Shown one piece after another: positions 1 through 12,004 of a stretch of 64,000 nt of DNA (its first letter is position 1; every line of letters starts with the position of its first letter). The position numbers and the translations under genes are program-made. This DNA comes from Colletotrichum lupini (Eukaryota; Ascomycota; Sordariomycetes; Glomerellales; Glomerellaceae), in the NCBI RefSeq assembly GCF_023278565.1, contig NC_064678.1, positions 4,216,001-4,280,000 of the forward strand, written 5' to 3'. The notes under the pieces are model-generated. The model was not told where the DNA came from, did no database searches, and saw nothing but the letters and a program-made list of their open reading frames with translations.

Positions 1-2218
1 AGCTCAATGCGCAGAACCTCCCTGAACTGCACGGTCGGATCAAACAATACTTTCTGCGGAGGACCAAAGCTCAGGTTCTCAAGTTCTTGCCTCCCATGGC
101 TCAAATCATCGTTCCCGTCTCTATGTCGATCCTACAAGAGAAGCTCTGCAAGTCAATCATCGCCAAGAGTCCCGATCTGATCAAGGCAATCTTCGCAGAC
201 GACAAGGTCAACAAGAAAGACCGTGGCAGTCTGAACAATATTCTCATGCAGCTACGGAAATGTCTCTGTCATCCGTTCATGTACAGCGAAGCAGTCGAAG
301 AGCGAACAGTTGACCAAGTCCAGCTACACGAGAATCTAGTGTCGGCGTCAGGGAAGCTGATGCTTCTCAACATCATGTTGCCGAAGCTGAAAGAAAGAGG
401 ACACAGGGTTCTCATCTTCAGCCAGTTCTTGAACCAATTGGACATCATTGAAGATTTCCTGAACGGTCTCGGCTTCCAATACCGACGACTTGACGGCAGT
501 CTCAGCAGTCGGGAAAAGCAGAAATATATCGATGACTACAACGAACCTAACTCTCCAGTCTTTGCATTCCTTCTCTCCACAAGAGCTGGAGGCGTGGGTA
601 TCAATCTCGCAACTGCTGACACTGTCATCATCTTGGATCCTGATTTCAACCCCCATCAAGACATCCAGGCTATTTCGCGTGCTCATCGCATTGGTCAGAA
701 GCATAAGGTGTTGTGCTTTCAACTCATGACCAAGAATTCAGCAGAGGAAAAGATCATGCAAATTGGCCGCAAGAAGATGGCTCTCGACCATGTTCTGATC
801 GAAGCAATGGACGATGTGGGAGAGTCTGAAGACCTAGAGTCGATCTTGAAATTCGGTGCCTCAGCATTGTTCAGCGATGATCAGAGCGAAAAGGACATCG
901 TCCGGTACGATGATGCTAGCGTTGACAAGCTCCTTGACCGGTCGACTATTGAGCAGACAAAGACTGGCGACGACGATTCCGCTGAGTCGCAATTCTCCTT
1001 CGCCCGTGTATGGGCCAATGACAAGGACGGATTCGAAGACCATCTTGCTGAAGAAAACGAGCCCACAGTCAATCCTAACGTATGGGAGGAGATCTTGGCA
1101 GAGCGAGAAGCAGAAGCCAAACGCGTGGCCGAGCTAAACAAGGAAGTTCTTGGTCGAGGTGGTCGACGCCGCCAGGTAAATAATCACTGTTCGATTCATC
1201 TACTTTTCCCAAGTGTGCTAACAGATTCATCTTAGGCAATCAGCTACAAGAATAACGGCGGTACCGGCGTGGTCACTGACCTCCCCATCAACAGCGACAG
1301 CTCCGATAATGACGGAGATTTTGTCGGTGGAGATGAGGAGGAGGATCCTGATACTGACATGGAAAATAGGGATGACAGTTCCAAAGGTAAAGCCAGACCT
1401 TCAGCTTCTCGTTCAACTAAGAAAATTACGCGTGACGTGAAAAGAAAGCAAATTGACACATCCACGCCACAGAAGAAGCGACAGCGCAAGATATCCAAAA
1501 CCGACATCGTGCAATACAAAAGGTTCAAAACGGTAACTCCACGCAAACCAAGACAGACACCTCAAAAACGAACCCCCAACGCATCGCGACAGGCCAAGGC
1601 GCCCTCCACAAGTGGAAAATCAATCCGGACTGGCCTGGATCAGGTCCAAACCCCATCCACGGAGCAATCCAACGAAACGGACGACCCAATCACGTCTACC
1701 CCGTCTACCCACCTCCTCAGCCCAACCTTAACCCCATCTATCACCAGCCCGGAGCCGAGCTCTACCCACAACCCCCTCCCGCACCAGGAAGCCGTCCCGG
1801 TCGACCGATGAAGCCTGACATGGCCTGGCTTGACCACTTGACAGCAGCCCGAACGGTTACTGGCGGTGAGTTGCCTCCAACTCAGCAGGCTGCTCATGGG
1901 TTCTACCAGCAACAACAGTCTGCTCCTGTCATACGTCAAGCAGCGTCTGGCAACCCTATTGTGCCATCTGCGTCAGGCAAGGCACGTAGACCGTCGTTCG
2001 GTTTGTCCCAGATGCACCCTAATGCATCTTCTTGTGCGGATTGCGGCTTTCGGCATTATTCGACCAATTGCCCAGCCCCGACTTCAGAAGTCCAATTACG
2101 TCTGGCTCTCGATCACTTGAAGCGTTGGCCATCGACTTCCAGGAACCCTGCCGCAGAACGAAAACTAATAGAGAAGCTACACTTGGTAGCTACGACGAAT
2201 GATCGTCGAAAGGAATGA
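1..2218 (+). CDS. Chromatin remodeling ATPase, Mit1/CHD-like, C-terminal part (5' end outside window)
   Basis: This is the C-terminal half of an SNF2-family, probably nuclear, nucleosome-remodeling ATPase. The frame is open from the window edge. It shows the helicase C-terminal lobe: motif IV (RVLIFSQF, ~375-430), motif V (STRAGGVGINL, ~580) and motif VI (QAISRAHRIGQ, ~660-695), followed by the acidic DDVGESEDLESILKFGA-type segment seen in CHD/Mi-2 proteins. Proposed exons are 1-1175, 1236-1532 and 1613-2218. Intron 1176-1235 (gtaaat..gctaac..cttag, phase 0) is convincing. The frame must change again before ~1613; an 80-bp intron 1533-1612 (gtaact..acaag) fits but is less certain. After a basic linker and a Pro-rich stretch, a C-x2-C-x3-H-x4-C zinc-knuckle-like motif (~2036-2072) resembles the C-terminal zinc finger of S. 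pombe Mit1, the SHREC complex remodeler. The Mit1 assignment is inference; the SNF2 assignment is firm. Confidence 0.88.
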
Positions 2219-2976
2219 ACCTTCGATATTTGCTTCAGAAAGCTTATAGCATTACGGGTCCTCAGATAAGGTCACTCAAACGAAGACAGAAATACCCTTT
2301 TACTGGATTGGGTCGTCAGTATCGACTGACGTATCAACACTTACAATATTTGGCATGGATGGGACTTCAGATAGAAAAGTATACTAATCTGACGTTTCTC
2401 CAAGGCTGTGCCTCCGTAACGAACCTCATGGGATTTGCTCTGTTAGACTTGTTCAACCGTAGAAGGCAGCTGTTTGTCACGTGTTGAGGTACAAACCAGG
2501 ACTGCAGCTAACCGGGCGATTGCAGCGGATCTTATTTCGGTCGAGCAAACGACGATAGCAACGGACATTTCCCGACTTTCTTAGGCTTTTGTGGTGACTT
2601 CTAAACCACTCGCGTCCAAGGCATCAGAATCCCATGTCTGAGCCTTTGGCGCCTTGGTCCGCAACTTTTGGCCGTCCTGCAAGCGGTAGACGACATCAAA
2701 GTCGTCTTTGATGGAGTTGAACGGAGCATCGCGACGCGTTGGAACTGAGCTTCTCGGTCGACGGCATCATAAGGTAAACAAGGTAGGAAGTGCTGGCCTC
2801 CTTCCCCGTTTGCAGGGTGGTCCGAATCCTCCATAATATCTCCCGTGCCCCAGTCTGGCCCGTTTTCGACTTTTTTCAAGCAACTCAACATAGACTCTGC
2901 TTCGGATTCTTCTTCTTATTCTTCTTCTCGTCCCCCATTCTTTCCTTCCTTCTCTACTTCTTTTCGCTCCTGCAGT
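2219..2976. other. Intergenic region and promoter of the CCCH gene
   Basis: No supportable gene. The distal ~70 bp (about 2,905-2,975) form a strong pyrimidine tract ending in ctcctgcag immediately before the ATG. That could be a 5'UTR splice acceptor or simply the CT-rich leader common in fungal promoters. Confidence 0.5.
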
Positions 2977-4549
2977 ATGGAATCGAGCCTTGCCTATTCT
3001 GCTTCCGAAAAATCATACTCGCCACAGGGCTCCCGAGGCTTTACTCGCAATACGACGCCTGAATCCGAGGCTTCATCGGAACTGAACGGTATTCTTAACG
3101 CGCAAATTAGCGACAGAAAGATGAAAAGCTCCCGAGTCGTCTTCTTCGATTCCCAAAACCAGCCTCAACCGTTTTATCCTCCCGAATACCCTCAGTCTGG
3201 GTCTGTGCAGACACCGATGAGACACGGCCTCGCAAACGCTCCCCGCAGTGTCGATGCCCCGAACTGGCGCATGGGTATGGGCATAGGTATGGGAGGCGGT
3301 CCAGGCCACAGGCACTACAGCTCGTTCAGCTCGTCGGCCAGCGGCACCGAGTACATGATCATGGGATCACAAGTGCAAGATTGTCAGGCTTCAAGCATGG
3401 GAAGAAACACGAACATCGACACTTCGGGCTTCCACGGCTACTGTCTGGATCGTGGAAACGGCAACTATACCAGGTTGATTCCTGCCGACTCGCTTCCACC
3501 TTTAATCGGTATACCAGCCGTTCAGAATGGCGCTGAAGGTCTGCTTGTTCTCCCACAGCCTCGAGGCGTGGACCCTCAGAATTTGGCTAGCAGCCCTGTC
3601 CAGCCTGTTGCTTTCAGAGTATGTTTGCTTCCTTCTTTTCTTCTCCACCCCTTGTCAGGCACCAAAGTGTTGGCGCTGAACCTTTCAGTCACCTCCGTCT
3701 TCACCGGCACCGGTATCTGATGCCCTTCAGGTATGCTCACCTGTTCTTTGAAGTCATTGTTCTTCATATTATTCTGCATACATGTTTATGGGTTACTTCG
3801 TTTACTGACACAAATTTGTGAATTTGTAGCGTAGAATCGACCAGATCATTGCCACCTCCCCCAACTCGCCAAAGAAGCCCAAGATCTACTGTGACAAGTG
3901 GGTTCACGAGGGCGTCTGCGCATTCACCCAGCAAGGTTGCAAGTACAAGCATGAGATGCCCCTCGATAAGGCGACACAGCACTCACTCGGTCTTTTCCAT
4001 GGGTTTCCGGCATGGTGGAAGAAGCAACAGACTGAAATTAGGCAACAGCAGCAGCAGCCTCAGCAGCCTCAGCAGCCTCAGGGCAGCGGAACCGAGGTCT
4101 ACTTTGACCTTCGTCAGCAATCTCAGAGTGGCTTGAGTTCGCCCATGATTGGTGATAGGGCTCTTGCTAGCTCGACGAGAGCGACGCCGTCGTGGCGGAG
4201 AGGCGAGGGTGGCATGAACCAGGGACGGATGAGCGCAGGATCACTGGCGAGACCCGTTGCAGGACACAGAAACTCGCCTGGTAAGTCTTCCATTGCCATT
4301 CCTTCTACGGAGTTAAAGCTCATATCAACAACAGACTCGAGACCTACGTACCAGCAGAATATGGATTCGCCTACCTCATCTTGTGTCTGGGGCCCGATCG
4401 GTCCGCCTTCGAAGCAGACGCCCGACCCAAATCCGCATTCCCACCAGAATATGAGTGCCTTCGCCACTTCCAACAACTTCGCTCTGCTGAGCTCTCTTGA
4501 CGCGAACATGGGTGAGATGGACGATGGCCGCAGATATGAGTCCTACTAA
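2977..4549 (+). CDS. CCCH-type zinc finger protein
   Basis: Probable RNA-binding protein with a single CCCH finger. I propose four exons: 2977-3618, 3689-3730 (a 42-nt mini-exon), 3830-4280 and 4335-4549. Introns are 3619-3688 (gtatgt..ttcag), 3731-3829 (gtatgc..tttgtag) and 4281-4334 (gtaagt..aacag; 54 bp, so read-through would also stay open). The joined frame gives SDALQ-RRIDQIIA across the mini-exon junction, which reads as one helix. The finger begins at IYCDKWVHEGVC with spacing C-x8-C-x6-C-x3-H, just after a KKPK basic patch (~3870-3955). The rest is low-complexity, Ser/Gln/Pro-rich, with a poly-Q CAG/CAA tract at ~4,045-4,080. The first in-frame ATG after the CT-rich leader is 2977. 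The exact orthologue is not recognised; this is a common Pezizomycotina C-x8-C-x5-C-x3-H family. Confidence 0.8.
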
Positions 4550-4811
4550 AGCTAAAAGCTTGGTATCAACTTGTTGGATGGGATATGGCAAGGTTGGAAT
4601 GATGAGACACGAGGCATGACAGAGTTGTGGGTATTGTCACGTTATCACTTTTATTTTGTTTCCTGGCTTGAAAAAAATGTATGTATTATAGAAGACGCTG
4701 ACCAACAATCGGGGAGTTGCGAGCGAATAACTGATCCGAAAACCGCCTCCTTTTGCGAAGTGTGACCCAAATTCATCATCCACAATGCTTTCATCTGACC
4801 ATAGCGAACGT

Positions 4812-6451
4812 TTACAGCCAGGTAAGACTCCAAGTCTCCTTACCAGCGCGGAACGGCACAACCTGGATCCCCTTACCCTCAAACGTCTGCTGAACGACGG
4901 CGCCGCCATCGCGGGTGAGGCGGATCCGCTCCTTCCTGGTGTCCTCGGTGCCGTAGAATTTGCGGCCGTAGCCGCTGACGAAGCCCTCGAGGGCCTCCTG
5001 GGTGATGTCGGCGTCGGCGAGCTCGCCGCGGGCGACGGCCTCGTCGAGGGCGGCGAGGAGGTACTGGACGGCGTAGGGCTGGGTGAAGACGCCGGCGGCG
5101 GCCTTGGAGGGGCCCGTCTTTGCGGTGATGGGGTGCGGGGCGGAGTCGGTGCCGAGGAAGAACTTGCCGTTGCCGTTGACTACGGCGTTGAGGAGGGCTT
5201 TGCGGTCGGCGGGGAGCTGGTGGGCGTTTGTTAGCTTTTGCTTCTGTTCTTTGGAAGAAAGATGATGAGCGCTTTTGCTGGAAAACTTGCCTTGGCAACG
5301 GGCTTGCAGAAGTTGAGCTACAATCACAGATGTCAGTCTTTGGAAGGTCAGGGGTTGAAAGATTTCTCATCTCGTACAGCATCACCGACGACGTCGTCGA
5401 TGGTAATGAAAAGGTGGTGGCTATTGACTTGGTCAGGACTATGTTTTTCTTGAGGTAGGTTTGGGGTACATACCAAGTGATGGTGCCGGCGACGTTGGGG
5501 CCACTTGTAACTAGTCAACCAAAAAAGAATTGCGACTGTTTGACGGCATCGTCACTTACCATGACTTGACGGCTGCAACAGCCTCAGCGGTTGTGCAGTG
5601 CTCGAGGACTGTAAAGTGAGTTGGCCAAGTTCTGCTTCGTTAGACAGAGATAGTTGTACTTACTGATTCTGAGCTTGGGGTACTTGGCGTGAAGCGCCTT
5701 CAGCGTGGGGAGGAACTGGGACATGAATGTCAGCAGATGGATGCGCATTTTGGCCATTATCTGTGGGGTTATTTACCTTAGACTCGGCGTTGAGCGTAGT
5801 GATGTCGCTCCCAGCGTGGGAAGGGCACTCTCCATGGAGGCAGAGAAGCAGGTCAACCTCCTCCATGGCCTTGAAGACCTCGTGGAAGGCATCGTAGTCG
5901 ACGACGCCATCGGCGCTGTTCGTGGTGACGCCGGCAGGGTAACTGGCAGCAGCACCTCGAGTCAATCACCAAGCACGTAGCTAATTTACTTTTCAAGGCG
6001 CCTCAAAACACACCTCTTGACTGCGGCGACACCGGCCTTCTTGGCCTCTCTGATGGTATCGGGCGTGACGTCCTGGTGAAGGTAGAGAGTCATGAGCAGG
6101 TCGACCTCGTCCTTGCCCAGGGCCGCCTTGATGCGCGATGAGTAGTCCAGAGCCCGCTTGACGCTCGTCACCAGGTTGCTTTGCAGGTTAGGCATGATCA
6201 GTGCCTTTGCAACTATGTTAGTAGATGGTTCCAGCTGACGACGGGAACTTACGGAGGGCGTACCTGGTTGACACCTCCGGGGCGAACAGTCGGAGCGACG
6301 ATCTGAAATCGTTTTAGCATTCATAATATACCCTTCAGTGGTGGCGTGAGTTCCATGACCGCTGACCGCGTACCTGGAGCATGTCATCGTCACGCAAGTG
6401 GACATGGGCGTCAAAGGCCGCGGGCAACTCGACGGTATCAGGGAGAGGCAT
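4812..6451 (-). CDS. URA4: Dihydroorotase (E. coli/yeast type), ten exons
   Basis: Catalyses cyclisation of carbamoyl-aspartate to dihydroorotate, third step of de novo pyrimidine synthesis, in the cytosol. Exons (minus strand): 6451-6374, 6302-6264, 6204-6014, 5942-5777, 5715-5664, 5608-5560, 5504-5475, 5420-5378, 5317-5291, 5216-4812. They sum to 1,080 nt (359 aa), matching the ~350-365 aa of this monofunctional class. All key residues are present: HVH metal ligands (H16, H18), the carboxylated lysine in AAVKSYPAG (K102), CLHGE (H139), LEHCTT (H179) and the catalytic Asp in GTDSAPH (D249). These lie within two residues of the E. coli PyrC numbering. Two exons are only 27 and 30 nt. Intron 9 has a GC donor. 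Start chosen at PLPDTVELPAAFDAHVHL, with nothing upstream in frame. Divergently transcribed from csn3. Confidence 0.93.
5217..5290 (-). other. GC-AG intron in dihydroorotase
   Basis: The junction after codon VAK reads AAG/GCAAGT on the minus strand, with branch site GCTAAC and acceptor CACCAG (74 bp). GCAAGT is the strong form of the GC donor. Splicing here joins NFCKPVAK to LPADRKALL in phase 0, as the family requires; no GT donor restores this frame. Confidence 0.8.
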
Positions 6452-7779
6452 CTTGAATGGTGAGTGGACTGATGTATTGGGTGTCACGGCTTCTATAAAC
6501 TATCAGACAGAGTCACTCGATAATTTAAGGACTTTGATTCATACCTGATGATCTCTGTTCGCAGAAATGGTCCAAGATTGGTTTTCCGCCGATGTCGCTG
6601 AGTAGTTGATTTCGGTCCTCAATCTCGTCTCGAAATGTTTTTTTTTCGTTGGAGTTCATGGTGGGGGCGGGGTAAATGACTAGGTTCCCCAAAGGCTCGA
6701 AACCATCTATTAATTGACCTCCTCATTTACCTTTACCTACCTTACTTACCTTGAATGAAACGCATATCACCGGGCGCTGATTGCCAATGACACTCAGCCT
6801 GAGACGTTGGAACCCTTGAAGAGACTTCACGATAATATTCAATCCTACCATCTTACTGCCATTTGCTCCAACGCAACGCAACCATGAGAATAAAGCACGG
6901 CCTCGGAACCGTTGAGTTCAATTTAACCATTTGAAAGGAGTATTTCGATCTAACGTTGAGGCTACATAGGATCATCTGCCTGATCTCTCTCTAATTTGTA
7001 TCCTTACCCTTACTTCTTGCTGTCTCTATACCCTATGTTATCTTTTTTGTCGCCCTTGTTGCATTTGGCTGTATGCCATCTCTACGAGGAGGTAATTTGA
7101 TCCTGTCGCTTCGGCCCTACTCGAGTCTCAGTCGTTTTACTTTCACCAGGCTTGAGTGACCTCCCTGTATGATGATGAATTTTAGTAAAGGGAAGAGTGG
7201 TAAGATCCAGAGTTGTATGAAGTCAGGTCATTTGAGGTCTCTTTCATTCTACGGTGATCTACTACCCAGGACCTTGTCGGTATGGAGGGGTATTCCTGCC
7301 CCACTAGCCAGCCAACCCAAGGTACGAGGTACCTTACGGAGTGCATTGCTACAGGCATGATTGGGACTTCACCTTGATTCACCGATGACCAGGCAGGCGC
7401 GAGATGTAATCGGTATCAAATCAGCCGAAGATTAAGCGAGGTGCACTTGCCTTGTGGTGCCGTGCACGGACCAGTATCCCCCACAATGGATCAATGGTAT
7501 CCGTACAGCCTATGCTGGTACCTACTAGGTAGTCTTGAGCTTCATCATCACCAAGAAGCTTCTCAGGATCACGCTGGGTTGCGACTTGGCTTTGTGAACC
7601 TCTAACGACCTCTCCATACAAACCACCGTTTCCCATAATAACCCCTCGTCCGACTTGAGAAACTTCATTCCAACACAAGCTTCGCACCCGGGTTTCTGCA
7701 ACTGTCGCCGCTGCTGTCACAACCAGTTGTTGGAGCTCGAGCTTTCTAGTTTGGCAAAGGTGCCCGAATCGTCGGCAAG
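6452..7779. promoter_or_regulatory. Divergent intergenic region between dihydroorotase and csn3
   Basis: No coding potential seen. On the minus strand 6,546-6,492 carries GTATGA..TATAGAAG ends and could be a 5'UTR intron of dihydroorotase (weak). A ttaccttt-acctacctta-cttacc run (~6,728-6,750) and pyrimidine-rich DNA follow. The csn3 ATG at 7,780 lies in AAGATGG context. Confidence 0.45.
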
Positions 7780-9350
7780 ATGGAAGACACGCTTTTCTAC
7801 TTCGAGCGCGAGAAGTACAAGACCGACGAAGTCTACGACAAGACCATTAGAAATCACATTCAGAAGATCACTCGTCTATTCAAGGACGATGCGCCGGCCA
7901 TCATAGCCAAAGCGCCGCAATTGCTCGAGGTCTCTTGGTCCCCCCACCTTTGGCTGTATGTTGCTGCTAACCACCATGCCACAGATCGTCCACCCCACCG
8001 ACCACTCTATTTCCCACCTCGCGATCCTGAACACTCTGAAGCATCTGGATGAAAGCTCTCTACCCCTTCCGATCGATACCTTCCGAGAACACATCGCCCG
8101 GTTCCTGTTGTCGTTCGACGCCCGGCAGATGCGCTATGTTGGTGATGTCTTCTACGACCTGTTGAAGGATGTCGTGGAATGCAAGTTCTTTCAGGTAAGA
8201 AACATTCCAAGTTTGATTCACTATCCTGACTAATCGCATGTTCTCTTGGCAGGCGCGTCAATCTGTAGAGATCGTTGTTGCCGCATTGAGGCTACTCGAT
8301 CCCGAATCAGCCGTACTCACGAGCCTCCACCTCGCTGTGGTGAGGCTAGCTTACGAGACGACGAACTACGACGAAGTGCTGCCGATACTCGAGAAACCAT
8401 GGGTGTTCCTTCCTGGAATGAAGGACCAGCCTCGTCCAACATACCCTTGCGATTTGACAGCTTCACCTTCCGCCTATATCAGCCCCGCCACACAACTTAC
8501 CGAATACTTGACTCGCGAGGGTGTCATGGAGCACGAGTACCTCAGTGCCCAAATCTTCACGAAGGAGCTCAAATGGGCGCAGGCTCACAAAGACTACCAA
8601 CGAATCATCACTTGGCCGTCAAGGGAAACCTCTGTGAGCAAGTTGATGACTGACTCCCACAAGCGGTGGCTTCTCACAGGTCTCTTGGCTCTCGGCCACA
8701 CGCCGGTTTTACCCGGACAAATCAGCTCAAGCGCTCAGAAGGCGTTTGCATCTCTGTCAAAACAATATGCAGATCTCGCGAGCCTATTTTCCACCACCAA
8801 TGTTGAACAGTTCAAGGGCGCAGCCGAGAAAGGCATTGATACGTGGGCAGCTGATGGAACCACCGAGCTGATCAAGGCGGTTGTGACGGCGTACCAGAAA
8901 TGGCAGATTCTTGGTCTCGCCGACGTGTATCACAAGATCAGCGTATCGGAGATCCGCCAACAGACACTCAGTGCCGAGACAGCTCGAAACCTCGAGACTG
9001 ACGAGGAGGTGGAGCAACTCCTGCAGGATATGGTCACCATCGGAATGCTTCAGGGCTCATTGGAGGTCAGCCCTGATGGCGTCAAGTGCCTCATCTTCCT
9101 CCCGCGTGACACGGAAATCGAATACAGCGAGTACCAGAAGAAGATCACAGACGACGCGCGCATCAAGGCGTTGAACAAGTTTGCCGAGGTTAGCGATGTT
9201 CGTCTTGCCGCGTCAAAGGACTACGCCAAGCACATCATTCGTGAGCAGAAGCGCCAAGACAAGGACAGCTCTCAGTCGCACAACACCGAGTTCGGCTTCG
9301 ACGCATCCATCGAGGACGAAGATCTCATGACGGGTATTCAACATCCTTAG
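7780..9350 (+). CDS. csn3: COP9 signalosome subunit 3 (PCI domain)
   Basis: Subunit of the COP9 signalosome, the nuclear/cytosolic complex that removes Nedd8 from cullin-RING ligases and in fungi links light and development. Exons 7780-7929, 7985-8194 and 8253-9350 give 485 aa. Introns are 7930-7984 (gtctct..ccacag, an atypical donor) and 8195-8252 (gtaaga..ctgact..ggcag). The N-terminus MEDTLFYFER is followed by HPTDHSISHLAILNTLKHLD, a CSN3-like signature. TPR-like helices run through the middle. The winged-helix PCI segment (QILGLADVYHKISVSEIRQ to EEVEQLLQDMVTIGML) lies at ~8,900-9,100. The C-terminal tail is charged (KRQDKDSSQSHN.. SIEDEDL). The family call rests on remembered CSN3 features; another PCI protein (e.g. 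a proteasome lid subunit) is less likely given the N-terminus. Confidence 0.85.
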
Positions 9351-9877
9351 TACCTTTACCGGGTGGGCCATCCTTCGAAGATGATCTTTCGATGTCACTG
9401 CAGTTCGCGCCTTTTTTGACGAAGTAACGAAGGCACGAAGTGAGGGAAGGAGGGTAGTGAGATGATTTCTTGCATGAGAAGAAGAGCGAAACGTAGTGCT
9501 GCATGAGATTTGACCTCGGCATACTGGGGGCATCAGGCTGGCGTTACGAGATCAGGTTCACAAGGGATATTGCTTTGATTGCCAAAAGAGGCATTTGCGA
9601 CACCATTAGCAGAAATGCAAGAGCCCGAGTTCTTGGGACTGACTGTGGTAGATTAGGTAGAGAAAGAAGAAACCGCAAAATAGTATTCTCTTCCGGCATT
9701 AGCACGTTTGCCCGAGCATATTGTTCCGTTGACTCTCATGTTTTCGCGGTCCTTTGCCTCATAGCTCATCAAATTTTGGATCGCCCCTTCTAACTACCTT
9801 AGGGTTCTTCACGCAGATGCGTGAGCTACCTTTCCATCATTAAAGTACACATACAACGGTCTCCCTTCCAAGCATTT
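9351..9877. other. Convergent 3' intergenic region
   Basis: Shared 3' region of csn3 and the RPA1 gene, 527 bp, AT-richer than the genes. No ORF, RNA gene or repeat recognised. Confidence 0.5.
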
Positions 9878-11879
9878 TTACGAGCTGATACCAAATTGCT
9901 TAATGAGATCCGCAAGCTTAGCTCCCTCGGCCTTGTAGTCGATCTGCCCTGCGCTCAAGACCTGGTAGCGTACCCTGAAAAAGGTTAGTGTTTGAAAAAC
10001 CAGCTGCGGTCAAGGAATCATCATACCTCTGAGCTTCGCCGAAGGTGTCCATCTTCGCACGACATCGGAAGTTTAACTTGGTGCAATTCGCTTGCTCGAA
10101 TGCCTGTGCCATCTTCGTTTCATCCTCCTCGCGTAAAGCCATAAGATCGTCTGCCGACATGCCCATGATGACACGACCGACATCATCGAAGCAGCTGAGC
10201 CACAGCTGGTTGGTGTGATCGCACACGTTGATAGACATGATGTACCGATATTCGGGCTTCGGGTGGGCAACATCGCACTTTTCGCAACGCCAGGTACCAT
10301 CTCCCATGTCAGTCACCTTCTTGTTGCAGCCCTCGTTGCTACATGCGGGATAAGCAAAGTTCTCCTGCTTGATGTAGACAATGGTAGCCTTGAGGTTGAA
10401 GTAGTCTTGGTTCTCCATGCCCAAGTTCTCCTCCTTCACCTGGAGAATGGACTTGTCCTGGTCCTTGCGACCAGTGGCATTGCCCATGCTGGCCATGTTG
10501 TTGTGGCTGCTGAAGGTATCATTGCGACCAGATGAGTCATACCAGCCCTTCAGACGGTGAGCATCAGGAATATCCGGGTCAATGGACATCGTGCCGGAAG
10601 AAAGCAGGCTGAGACTGCGACCACCAAAGTCAGACACCTTAGTACCCTTGAAAGCCACGACAGACTCAGGCTTGGCGTCAAAGTTAGTAGCGCTCTTGCC
10701 CCAGATGGTGACGCGAACTGAGTAATTCGTGTCGTCGACCAACGTGAGCTCACGCTTCTCGTAAGGCTTGCCAGTCGACTTGGAGACGATTTGGGACACC
10801 TCAGCGACCTCCTTCAAAACGCCAATAACGTCAACGGTCGCATCCTTCTCGACTTCCTGAAGCTCTTGAATGTTGCAGAAGTTGAACCGCACCTGCGGCA
10901 CACTACTCTGATCCTCTGCCTTCTCGATCTGGGTATCGCGCTCGAAAGTGAGCTCGTAGTCGTTCGGCAGGTTTGTGAATTGCTTCTTGGCAAGTTGGAC
11001 TTTGCAAGGGTTGGAGATGTAGTAGACACCTCCCTCCTGAAGCAGATCGTAGTATTGGTCACATTGGTCGTTGAAGCCGGTTGCCTTGATCTCGCCACTC
11101 TCGTCAAGCAAGTTGACACTGAACAGCTTGCCCTCGCCACTAGGCTTGTGCCATGTCCGGATGTCTGACTTTTGCGTGACGCGAGCCTTGATGGTCCACT
11201 TATGAGCGTAGGGAGAGAGGGCTTCGATAGGGTAGATGTTATTGCTTCCATGCTGGCCGGTGGCACCTCCAGCAGAGCGCGTGGGTATCGATTGAGGCTT
11301 TGGTGTGGGCTTGGTCTCCTCTTGCTTGACACCGTAGAAGTTCTGTCCGCCGATGGTCGTGTTTGCTGCTGCAGGAGGCTTCGCTTCAAAGGCTTGAGGC
11401 TCGCCGAGCTTGTCTGGTGTGCCGAACTGCTCGACAACCTCGAGGCCGAGGATAATCAGAATGCTTTCAGAGGTTAGGTCACTTTTCTCGAGAAATTCAA
11501 CAAAGAGAGGCAAAGAAACACGTACTTCTTCCCCTTCACCGAGTTCGCTTGGTACTGAGTAATCCGCACGATGCAGTTTCTGACCAGCTTGTTGTCGTGG
11601 ACAACATGGTTGACCTGCGTAGCCAACATGCACTGAACATAGTTGCTCACATCGCTGAGAACAATCCGGTATCTCTCCGCGTTGCCTCCTGCTTGTGCGG
11701 CCAAAGGCTTGATCTGCAGGCACTGAAGAACCGGGACTGGAAATTTCGTGTTGGCACCTTCGGGGTCGTTGAAGATGGCGCTGCACCCGCTCAGTCAGTA
11801 CGGAAAGGGTGAGAAGGGCAGTAAATCATAGAATTACTCACTCCAAGGCTCCCTTCGTGATCTTCGATTCGACATCCAT
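9878..11879 (-). CDS. RFA1: Replication protein A subunit 1 (RPA70)
   Basis: Large subunit of the nuclear single-strand DNA-binding complex RPA, needed for replication, repair and checkpoint signalling. Exons (minus): 11879-11842, 11780-11526, 11463-10027 and 9974-9878, giving 608 aa (yeast 621, human 616). Introns have gtgagt..gtgcag, gtacgt..tgaaag and gtatga..tttcag ends, with CTGAC/CTAAC-type branch sites. Domains in order: N-terminal OB fold (ANTKFPVPVLQCLQIKPL), Pro/Thr linker, DBD-A (IEALSPYAHKWTIKARVTQK), DBD-B (VPQVRFNFCNIQELQ), and DBD-C with a C-x4-C..C-x2-C zinc ribbon (CSNEGC..WRCEKC, ~10,350-10,270). The start MDVESKITKGAL is the only ATG that leaves the N-terminal OB fold in frame. 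Divergent from the dienelactone hydrolase gene. Confidence 0.96.
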
Positions 11880-11989
11880 CTTGAGGGTTGGCGAAGATGA
11901 AGTATCGTGTGCAAGTTTGTTGGTTGAGAATGGTGAGGATTTGGAGGTTGAGGCAAGTTCTTCGCGAAATGGAGGAGGAAAGCGCGTCG

Positions 11990-11995
11990 ACGCGT
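11990..11995. promoter_or_regulatory. MluI cell-cycle box (ACGCGT)
   Basis: Perfect palindromic ACGCGT about 111 bp upstream of the RFA1 ATG. In yeasts MBF acts through this box to drive G1/S genes including RPA subunits. Presence is seen; function is inferred by analogy. Confidence 0.5.
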
Positions 11996-12004
11996 TTAAT
12001 GGCT

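Noticed and set aside
348..722. Minus-strand ORF inside the remodeler gene
   Set aside because: Shadow of the SNF2 helicase coding sequence.
1866..1890. gtgagt..ctcag as an intron in the remodeler
   Set aside because: Only about 20 nt, too short to splice; the frame is open through it.
4785..5234. Plus-strand 149-codon ORF over dihydroorotase
   Set aside because: Gly/Ala/Glu-rich shadow of GC-rich exon 10 on the opposite strand.
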